Source of the DNA: Fragilaria crotonensis
Taxonomy: Eukaryota > Bacillariophyta > Fragilariophyceae > Fragilariales > Fragilariaceae
Direction of reading: 5' to 3'
Assembly (NCBI GenBank): GCA_022925895.1
Contig: JAKSYS010000601.1
Coordinates: forward strand, 1 to 39,213
DNA length: 39,213 nucleotides
The notes beneath the pieces are model-generated. The model saw only the letters and a program-made list of their open reading frames with translations. It was not told the origin of the DNA and searched no databases. Numbering within the stretch: position 1 is the stretch's first letter; the number at the start of each line of letters is the position of its first letter. Shown here piece after piece: positions 1 to 7,598 of this stretch. The position numbers and the translations under genes were made by a program.

Positions 1-718
1 AGCGTGAACTGCTCAATCACTGCATTGCACTGAAAAGGAGAGGAACAAATGGTGAAGGAAGTCGAGACACCTCCGATGGAGAGCAGGCAGAAGCATTAGA
101 ACCAGTGGAAGCATGTTGGGATTTGGAATAACAACGCAATTTATTGAGGTGCACAATTATTATGATCATCACCATAACATTCTGAAACGAAACCGCAACG
201 AGTGATTACTCCACTTTTGAATGTGGAGATGTCGACATGCAGCGTCATTGTTAAACATAGAAACTTAAACTATACACATATTGTTGTCAAGCAATCAATA
301 TTTCAAGCTAGTAAGCAACGTTTAACAACGACTCTGCACAATTTAAAGAATTTCATTCCATCAGATAAAGGTATAGCATTTATCTTTTATTGTTATAAAT
401 GACTATAATATGGTGACAAATACCCATTTAAATTGATTTATTCAATTTACATTGTGATACAAATTTACTGTATAACGTTGCTTGAAACCAAAAAAAGTCA
501 TGTAAACCAATTTAAAAGTTTAAAATACAAAAAACATTATAATTACAATCGACAAATCTTGTTCTATTTTGTTTTTTGTTTTGATGTTTGTTGAGTATTT
601 GCTTAAAGGTGTAGTATGATACTAAACTGTGAAATATAACTTTAAAATGTTAGTGATAAATATTTTATATTCATTAATCCCCGTCCACTAACCATATGTA
701 TTGAATCCATTTTATTTT
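1..718. other. Gene-free, AT-rich stretch
   Basis: No convincing gene is seen. From about 120 to 715 the sequence is strongly AT-rich with many A and T runs, in contrast to the rest of the window. The only open stretch, 66 codons at 202-402, has no recognisable feature. Confidence 0.6.
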
Positions 719-991
719 TTAAAAGTCACCATATACCACCTTGTTGCCAAATGATAGACGGGCGCGTAAGCAATGTTGCTTGGCGGTGTTGTATAATGAG
801 CTTCTCACGTGAAGTTGGGTAGTATCAAGATTGTGTTCCTGTCCCAGGAAGATATCCGCTTGAACCTCATTGTGCACTTTACAAACTTCGAGTTGTCCGC
901 CGCGTCTATCAAGAGTCAAACCGGTGACATACTGCGAGTAGTAGGAAAACCAAGTAATGTGAGAGGGCTTGGCTTGTAAACTTCGCCCCAA
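719..991 (-). pseudogene. Probable fragment of a non-LTR-type retrotransposon endonuclease domain
   Basis: An open stretch of about 90 codons contains a segment (about residues 42-62) reading VQADIFLGQEHNLDTTQ. This resembles the 'D(I/V)F..QE.NLDTT' core of AP-endonuclease-like domains in diatom non-LTR-type retroelement proteins, where the Glu binds the catalytic metal. The first codon is not a convincing start. No reverse transcriptase follows: downstream on this strand is AT-rich DNA, and nothing recognisable lies upstream. I read it as a decayed remnant. The assignment is by remembered family pattern only, and a chance open frame is the main alternative. Confidence 0.35.
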
Positions 992-2149
992 GGGTTGGTG
1001 CTCCTGCGGTTACCGGTTGTCAACACAGTTTCAGCCAACTCGGGATGGATCTTGGAGGAATTGAGGAATAGTCAAGTGCAACTAGTACACATTTTGGTAC
1101 AGTGCCAGATTCCCCGTATTGCCGCGTCATCAGAACCAGTAGTAAGGATTGTTGCATACTATTCAACCAAGAAGTTTTATCATCCTGCGCCACAGCAATT
1201 AGATTTAACGGTGGGAGAGAGCCATCAGCCAGATGGAAAATACTTGGCATTCATATGAGGATGCTTGGCTTTGGTTGGAGCAAAAACATTTGTCAGACCC
1301 ACAGGACATTCATTACACACAGCAGTGTGAAAAGCATGAAGGGTTTACGCATCCTTTCAATGTTGATTAAGCAAATGATTCGCTGACACTTGATGCTATT
1401 AAAGTAGAGCCTTGTGGATTGTATTTGCTGCTTTTACAGCAGTGGAGCCTTGTGGATCAAGAACTCGTCCATGTCACGATAGTAGTCGTAAGCGGGGGCA
1501 TTCTGGATTGTTTAAAGTATGGCCAGCTGCTCTTTTCATGTGGCTTTGACAAGAAAGGGGTCAGATCCAAGGTCATTGGAGAGATGGAGTTGCTTGTAAA
1601 TGGAAGGCTCGACATCGGATCCCTGCAGAAAGGGCGTTGAGGAAAGAGCGACCACTTTCAATTCTTTTGAGCCGAAGATGTCAATATCTTGCAAGAAGAC
1701 CTGCTCCACGGAGTTTTGGAGACCATGCGCATGTTTCAGCTGGACAATAGCACCGTATCGAGGATGATGAAATATGCACTGACACGGAATCAGGCATCCA
1801 AACGAATTAATTTACTGTTTTTTCGTGAAATCCCAACAAAACTGAGTTTCGGTTTTGTCAGATATGGGTTATCTTTTGGGGTCAACAAAAGGGACATCTA
1901 TTTAACAAAAGAGAAACAAAAGCGGCCTTAGTAGTAGGACTAAATCTAAGGGTCAGAACTCAGAACACTATACAGTTGCATGGTTTATGTTGTACTGTAA
2001 AAGCCGCAACCTTCTGATATTGTGAAAATATGGCATATGTAGATAGTTCTTAGTATTGCCACTGATTATACTTGGTTTTAATTCGCTGGCGAAGTCCAAA
2101 GCATTGTTGCAGGATGTTACGTTGCCTTTTCAATTCTTTCCAGTTCTGC
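992..2149. other. Intergenic DNA, no supported gene
   Basis: Several open frames of 70-95 codons occur on both strands. None shows a domain, a signal peptide or a membrane segment, and they overlap one another. It may be old transposon debris, but nothing here can be named. Confidence 0.5.
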
Positions 2150-2729
2150 CTACTGCCAGAAAGGCGCCAGTACTGAAGGTGCAAAAACAGGAGCAAAACC
2201 GGGAGGCGCAAGAACTGAAGGTGCAAAAACAGGAGCAAAACCGGGAGGCGCAAGAACTGAAGGTGCAAAAACAGGAGCAAAACCGGGAGGCGCAAGAACT
2301 GAAGGTGCAAAAACAGGAGCAAAACCGGGAGGCGCAAGAACTGAAGGTGCAAAAACTGGATTTCCAAATGGAGCGGCAACTGGAGGTCTAGTCTTCGTTT
2401 TCTTGGTTGGAGGTTTAGTCTTCGTTTTCTTGGTTGGAGGTTTAGTCTTCGTTTTCATGGTTGGAGGTTTAGTCTTCGTTTTCTTGGTTGGAGGTTTTGC
2501 CTTTGGTTTCCTGGTTGGCTTCATCGTTGGTTTCTTCATTTGACCTTTGTTCTTGAGTTCGCGCTCCGCTGCAGTGCCGGATTTTTCCTTCCAGTGAGCA
2601 AAGTTGGATCCTCGACAGTCAGGGCTCGATCGGCTGAGGCTCCTTCAAGAGAAACGAACTCGCTTCGACAGCTAGGTCGAGACCGTGGACAGCAACACCT
2701 AGGATGGTGAAAAGGAGGATGAGCTTCAT
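2150..2729 (-). CDS. Putative secreted low-complexity repeat protein (one frame break)
   Basis: An ATG at 2729 opens a typical signal peptide, MKLILLFTILGVAVHG, then about 20 more residues before a TGA near 2622. A second frame, open from about 2638 down to 2150, takes over in the overlap. It encodes a short Cys-containing stretch (DCRGSNFAHWKEK), a Lys/Pro/Thr block built on KTKTKPPTK (9-residue unit), then about four and a half copies of a 14-residue Ala/Pro unit, FAPSVLAPPGFAPV. The layout of signal peptide plus basic Pro/Thr repeats plus Ala/Pro repeats suits an extracellular or cell-wall-associated protein. The two parts are out of frame by one base and I see no GT-AG intron long enough to join them. 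The cause is therefore a sequence indel, a pseudogene, or an unrelated upstream reading. Function unknown. Confidence 0.5.
2172..2357. repeat. 42-bp minisatellite, about 4.4 copies
   Basis: Units begin at 2172, 2214, 2256, 2298 and 2340 and are identical or nearly so. The unit length is a multiple of three and gives a 14-residue Ala/Pro repeat on the minus strand. Because the unit has no stop on either strand, a Lys/Gln/Glu-rich frame is also open on the plus strand. Confidence 0.95.
2378..2535. repeat. 27-bp minisatellite, about 5-6 copies
   Basis: The core GGTTGGAGGTTTAGTCTTCG recurs at 2405, 2432 and 2459, with diverged copies at 2486 and 2513 and a partial one near 2381. The 27-bp spacing gives a 9-residue KTKTKPPTK-type repeat on the minus strand, in the same protein as the adjacent 42-bp array. 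Confidence 0.9.
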
Positions 2730-3244
2730 GGGAGCTGAAGGACGTATGGATTGTCCTTAACAATATTGTGCTGTAATGGATTATGGGTTTGTTGTGAGCG
2801 AATCTACTGAGTCCGTTCGTGCGTAACCTTGCACCATTGGAGGTCATTCGTGTGAGCCCATCCGATCACAGTCCGACCGTTGTTATGCATACGATTCGCA
2901 ACTGTTCCCTGGTCCTCCGGAGTCCGGAGTAGTGTAGTACTCGTTACAGTAGGGATACTACGACAGTGACGCTTCTTGCACCGGTAGACATTCATGTTGG
3001 TTTCAAGTTTCACCTTGAACGGAGGCGAACATAGCCAAACCACGTCTCAAATTTTTGTGGGCGTCCCAGCGTTGGCCTCGATTATGATCGGTGTTTTGAT
3101 AAATGAGAGAAAGACAAGGACGCTGAGCACAAGGGGTGGACCTTGATATTCATGTGTCAGGAATTTTCGACGTGCTCTTCTGAGCGACTAATATCGCTGT
3201 ACGGAGCACTAGAATAGTTAGTTATGAGAATTAATGGTCATCCT
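2730..3244. other. Intergenic DNA, no supported gene
   Basis: This lies between the kinase stop and the start of the secreted repeat protein. Open frames here are short and featureless. It presumably holds the promoter of the repeat protein and the 3' end of the kinase transcript. Confidence 0.5.
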
Positions 3245-4564
3245 CTACGCCGCCACAGAGAGTACAGCGTTGCTGGTATTCCTCACAAACAACGGCCGCG
3301 ACATTGCCAATGAGGAATTGCTTCGTGGTGTTTCCAGGTCTGTTTCCAGCTCTTTCTCAATGCGTTTTAGAAGTGTACATACTTCAGTCATAGTGTATCG
3401 CGCTTTTATGGAATGCTGCCAGGAATTCTGTAAGAGATGCTTGATTGTTTCCGGCAAGTCTCCTGGGAGCACCGGCCTGTGACCACAAATACAAACGTCC
3501 GATCTATGAACTGATCTGCTCATGCTGGCGTAAGGTTTCTCGAGAGTAATGCAGCTCCAATAAAGCATGGACCAGCTATAAGTATCAACCTTTTGGTTGT
3601 ACTGTCTCGAAAGCGCCACTTCAGGGGCCATGTATCGCACTGTGCCGATCGCACCACTCATAGTGTAGACGTCATTGACATTGTCGCAACGACGCGGCAG
3701 TTCGCGCGATAAACCAAAGTCAAAGATCTTCACATTGCCATGTTCATCGAATCCGACATTGTTTGGCTTGAGGTCACGGAAAACAATGTTCTTGCTGTGG
3801 AGATAGGCCAAAGCCAATGCAATCTGGTGTGCAATCTTCGTGCGGTTCAGCAGTTCCGATGTTTTGTCACTATTCAATCCGAGGCATTCCAGGCTTCTTT
3901 CCAGAGAGTTGTCGAGCTTCTTCCTGTTCCAGAATGCTATTCTGTCTTCGAGGGTCTCATGGAGGCGATCCAGCAGTAAAAAAAATCCATTGTGACTTCC
4001 GTCTGCGTACGCATTGATACCTCCGGTCGTCCATCCTCGTATCTTCAGAATATTATCATGCTGTAGGCTGTTCAGGAATTGTGCTTCCACAACTAAGTCT
4101 GCTGCAGCCAAGCAAAACTTGGATGGATCTTCCATGGTTCTCAGTCTGAGGTGCTTTGCAACGTACTTGCACTTTCCGTTTTTGACGGCGTTTTCTTCGT
4201 AGAACCGTCTGGCTGCAATTTGGCTGTTGCCATACTTCGCGACTGGATCTTCCTTGAGTTCAAAATTGAGAACTTCGTAAACGTCGGAGAATCCACCGCT
4301 TCCAAGCAGCTTGCCAATTTTCACCTCGTCCTTCTCAAAAATTCCGCAGGCATCGTCTTTCTCGTCCCATCGACCTTTAACAACACTGCTCTGACCAAGC
4401 ATAGTGTGCACGTGTCTTTTGATCCTGGTGACAACAGCATTGGCTATGTGCTTCGGATACGTCGGAGTTCCGGCCTCGTACATGGTAAACAACAAACGGT
4501 TTTCGTTGCGAGTTGATGGATAAAATTGTAACCCAAAACTCTTGGTCGGGTCTCTGTGGGCCAT
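3245..4564 (-). CDS. Protein kinase, diatom type with FRD in place of HRD
   Basis: I start it at the ATG at 4564 (439 residues); the longer open frame begins only with TTG. In numbering from that longer frame (458 residues): glycine-rich loop GSGGFSDV at about 107-114, ATP-binding Lys in YVAKHL at 156, likely helix-C Glu at 179, catalytic loop FRDLKPNN at 281-288 (base Asp 283, Asn 288), DFG at 301-303, and APE at 332-334 after the activation-segment motif GTVRYMAPE. The domain is therefore complete and should transfer phosphate from ATP to Ser/Thr. The catalytic His is replaced by Phe. The N-terminal 100 residues and the Ser-rich tail show no known domain, and there is no signal peptide or membrane span, so a soluble kinase is likely. 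The substrate is unknown. The gene is single-exon and intact. Confidence 0.9.
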   Translation of the reverse strand: MAHRDPTKSFGLQFYPSTRNENRLLFTMYEAGTPTYPKHIANAVVTRIKRHVHTMLGQSSVVKGRWDEKDDACGIFEKDEVKIGKLLGSGGFSDVYEVLNFELKEDPVAKYGNSQIAARRFYEENAVKNGKCKYVAKHLRLRTMEDPSKFCLAAADLVVEAQFLNSLQHDNILKIRGWTTGGINAYADGSHNGFFLLLDRLHETLEDRIAFWNRKKLDNSLERSLECLGLNSDKTSELLNRTKIAHQIALALAYLHSKNIVFRDLKPNNVGFDEHGNVKIFDFGLSRELPRRCDNVNDVYTMSGAIGTVRYMAPEVALSRQYNQKVDTYSWSMLYWSCITLEKPYASMSRSVHRSDVCICGHRPVLPGDLPETIKHLLQNSWQHSIKARYTMTEVCTLLKRIEKELETDLETPRSNSSLAMSRPLFVRNTSNAVLSVAA

Positions 4565-5294
4565 TTCTGCTGAACACTCCTGTGCACGAACTTCCGCGAT
4601 CACATTTCTCGAGCACACCAACGCATATCACGACTGATCGGTCTCACAGTTGGTACTTTCGGCACGATTGACCGATCGTGTTCCGTGACGTCACCAGTAT
4701 GATGTGCCACTGCCTTCGTCGTACTAGTCCTCGTATGCATACTTTATACTGTACTGTTCGGACGACTTCCTCATCTCGTGCACGGACGTGATTCCATGGC
4801 CCCCCCATGCGGCAATACGCGGACGTGAAACACGTTCCTTCATAGACGCGTCTACAAGTACCAGGTGCAAGAGTAACTGGTACGAGTACCGGGTACAAGT
4901 ATAGTAGTTGCTCTACTACACGCGTAACGCACACACACCACGAGAGCCCTCCAGTACATTGTTGTTCCCCGTGATTACATCGTTGTCAATCATGGGCTCT
5001 TGCGTCGCCAAGTACTATACCTCGTACAGCAGTTGGTGAGTGTCTACGGTAGTTCCCCGTGACTCATCTCGTTGGCAATCTTGCTCTTGGATCGCCAAGT
5101 TGTGCTAAAAGAGCTGCACCGTCGTTATTAGGAATTGCGATTACGTCGGCATGCTGAGGGCGCTCTCCCACACCAAGTGTCCGCGTCCAGGAACGATTTA
5201 TCAAAGGTCCAAGTTTACTCAATTTCTTGAAAACGCCGTCGTCCTATATAGTATGGTAAAGGTGCGGGGACTACTCTTTCTGTGAAAATCGTCG
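4565..5294. other. Intergenic DNA with a diverged direct repeat
   Basis: No supported gene. It holds the probable promoter region of the kinase (to the left), a cluster of GTAC-containing short palindromic words near 4850-4915, and the two-copy diverged repeat at 4964-5100. Confidence 0.5.
4964..5100. repeat. Two-copy diverged direct repeat of about 50 bp
   Basis: Positions 4964-5013 and 5052-5100 both begin GTTCCCCGTGA and end TCGCCAAGT. They share ATCTCGTTG/ACATCGTTG, GGCAATCTT/GTCAATCAT and a GCTCTTG block between. No coding meaning is apparent; it looks like an old local duplication. Confidence 0.65.
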
Positions 5295-5420
5295 ATGTCA
5301 GCAACTCTGCACTGCCGTCGTCTTCATCTCTACCGGTACTTGTACCTAGTAGAGTCTGCTGGTAGAGTCAAGAGTCAAGAGTGGAGCCCGTACATAGTTG
5401 CTGGCTGTACTATCTGCAAT

Positions 5421-5543
5421 ATTCCAGGCTCGTATTGTGGGTTCCCGGGATGGATTCGAGTTTGCTATTCAAACCTCCCTCCCGACCAGTGCGTTGAAGC
5501 AGCCACCCGCCTCGCAGATGGTATCCGCAGTTTGTGTATCTAA
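5421..5543 (+). pseudogene. C-terminal fragment of a class I/II (PLP) aminotransferase
   Basis: The last 40 codons of an open frame read PGSYCGFPGWIRVCYSN, then LPPDQCVEAATRLADGI, ending in a stop at 5543. This matches the C-terminal end of fold-type I aminotransferases: a PGS.FG segment, then the Arg that binds the substrate carboxylate (here in WIRVCYSN), then a final amphipathic helix. Nothing upstream in any frame supplies the PLP-binding domain or the Schiff-base lysine, so this is a gene scrap or a stranded last exon. It lies tail to tail with the receptor gene. A sequence CAATATTCCAG just before it could be an old splice acceptor, which would fit a stranded exon. Confidence 0.5.
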
Positions 5544-5589
5544 CAAAGGAATTTCAATGAGCTCTCACTTCTCATTCCTGCGCCGATTT

Positions 5590-6839
5590 TTAGTCGTTGG
5601 AAACCTGAACACCTGGATCATGTACTGCAAAGTCACTCCTACCTGTCCGTGTCGGAGCATTCATGTGTTCAGAGACATTCGATGACTCTGGAGAGCACTC
5701 TTGTGCTGGCACATTGGTTGCAGTACTTCGCATCTCCATTCGGGACGTAGAGGTCGGAGAAGCTCGTGATAGTCGTCCTTGCAAGTCCGGTATTTTGTAA
5801 ATCAAGAGATTGAAAGAACCTTGCAGTGGGAGTAAAAAAACGTTGGCGACTCTCAACCAATCTGGGGCGCGACTTCCGGCGGCACTGAGTATAGATATGA
5901 CAATGAAGGGAGTGTACGTGATCCAAAATGCGACGACATAAAGTGTTCCAGATTCCAGCACTTTTTTGCTCATTCTGAACTGTGTCGAACGTCTACGCGA
6001 ACGTCTACGCCATAGGCGACAGCAGAAGTGTGAGGATTCCAATGACGTCGTCGTGTCCTGTTCGTCGTCTCTTGGGATATCACCGACTTGAAAACGAGCA
6101 GCACGAGTTGCTTGTGAGTAGCCAGAGGTGTCGCGGTCATCTCCATGTGCTTGCTGTTCTATAGCACGAATTCTGCAGTACAGCATGGACGTCGCCAAGA
6201 TAGTAATCATGAGAGATAAAACACCGGGAAGTATTGCAAACACGAATACGTATAAATCGCTGACGTGACCCCGGCTGCACGACGTTAATACGTATCCTTC
6301 GTCACAGAGGTCCAGCTGGGCATCATCAATCCAACAACCCAACATGCCTCCGTAATTATAAAGCTCGAGAATAATTCCTGCAGTCGCAAATCCGAATGCC
6401 CATCCGAAGACGAGTGTATGCATGCTGGGAAGGAAACATTTCTTGAGCTGCTCCGCAGTCCATTCGTACCTAACACATAGGAGACAATAAATGCTAAGGA
6501 CAGAGTTGTACATCGGAGCGGCAGCTCCGAACTGATACAGCCATCCTGCAAGTTGCAAGTCGCAATGTTTCCTCGCAAGACATATTCCGTCAAGGGGTCA
6601 ATATCTTCTGGTGCCGTAAATGTAGACATGGCACAAGCGGAGGAAAACGCAATGTCAAGAATGCTTAGTCCAATCAGAATTTGCTCCCTTGCTCGGGACA
6701 GCCTTTTCTCTCGAACGATGTACCATATCAGCACAATTGATGAAAGGAGTGATATTGTGCCTGTAACGGTAGGAATGATAGTGAGTGCCAGTCCCAGGCC
6801 TTGTCTGCTGATGACCTCAGCTTGCAGATCATCAGACAT
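5590..6839 (-). CDS. Seven-transmembrane G-protein-coupled receptor-like protein (one frame break)
   Basis: The ATG at 6839 (MSDDLQAEV) is the best start. The first frame gives TM1 (LALTIIPTVTGTISLLSSIV region) and TM2 (ILIGLSILDIAFSSACAMST), then a conserved-looking extracellular Cys in GNIATC. Near 6548 the reading passes to another frame. That frame gives TM3 (PMYNSVLSIYCLLCVRY, with VRY where rhodopsin-family receptors have DRY), TM4 (TLVFGWAFGFATAGIILEL), a long loop with several Cys, TM5 (LYVFVFAILPGVLSLMITI), a basic third cytoplasmic loop, TM6 (LYVVAFWITYTPFIVISIL), TM7 (VANVFLLPLQGSFNLLIY) and a Ser/Thr-rich tail. The organisation is that of a plasma-membrane receptor of the diffuse cAMP-receptor/rhodopsin-like set of diatoms; ligand unknown. 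The break looks like loss of one G in CAGGATGG, since the flanking residues join naturally (C..Q then GW..Q.G). It is either a sequence error or a recent null allele. Confidence 0.75.
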
Positions 6840-7598
6840 GGTAACCAACGGCGGAAAGGGAGGAACTCGGATCTGTCGATTGACAGCGAGGTAGACAAAC
6901 AACAAAATACGACGTGTAGCCTTGAGGGGTTCTCAGAGTGATGTGTCCTCTGTTGTCATTGATCTATCTATGATCTTTGTACTCCATACCGATAAAGGCC
7001 ATATGCCTGTAAGTTGTTATATGAATGCAGGCCACAGGCCACTGCTTTTTATAGCGAGGCATCGTCGACCAGCCCCCAGCCCCTAACTGGAGCATTTTAC
7101 GCCGAGCACGTTTTACGGCAACTGCGCCGTATCATTGTTACTTGAGCGTACGCATACTCTAGTACTGCGAGCACGCTGTGTACATGCTACTCTACTAGAC
7201 TCTACTAGAGTGTACATTTTCTTTTTTCAATTATAGCATTGGTACTGTACTGTACAGTGTAGCATGCTGGAAAGGAAACCTGGAACTGACTCGTTGCAGT
7301 TCAACTTTTGTAGCGCAAATTGATTTCCATGGGAATGGATCATTGCTTTCAGCTGTAGTACTAGTACCTGGTACTCCAGAGTATTACCTGTCAAATACAA
7401 CCCATGTTGTACTCCTCATTTGGGATCCCATGGAATTCCAAGATTAGCACGAGGAAGAGGGCCTGGTTCTCCTCTGAGTAATAGGGGAACCACCCAGACG
7501 GTTTATGTAGATAAACGCATAGTATATGAATTCCTGGGTATAGTTCCAGCACTTTTGATATACAACGGTTTGTTGTACTTGAAGTTGATTTGTTCTTC
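6840..7598. other. Intergenic DNA, no supported gene
   Basis: This separates two divergent genes, the receptor (-) and the recombinase (+). It is rich in short CTAG/GTAC palindromes, for example CTACTAGACTCTACTAGAG near 7190-7210 and AGTACCTGGTACT at 7364-7375. If the recombinase is a mobile element, its left end should lie here; I could not identify it. Confidence 0.5.

Noticed and set aside
1689..1931. 80-codon plus-strand frame with a HTH-like look (DNSTVSRMMKYALTR)
   Set aside because: It has no supporting neighbours, no conserved family pattern, and overlapping open frames of similar length occur nearby.
2056..2391. Plus-strand frame rich in Lys, Gln and Glu across the 42-bp repeats, looking like a coiled coil
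   Set aside because: It exists because the repeat unit lacks stops on both strands. The minus-strand reading also covers the second array and has a signal peptide upstream.
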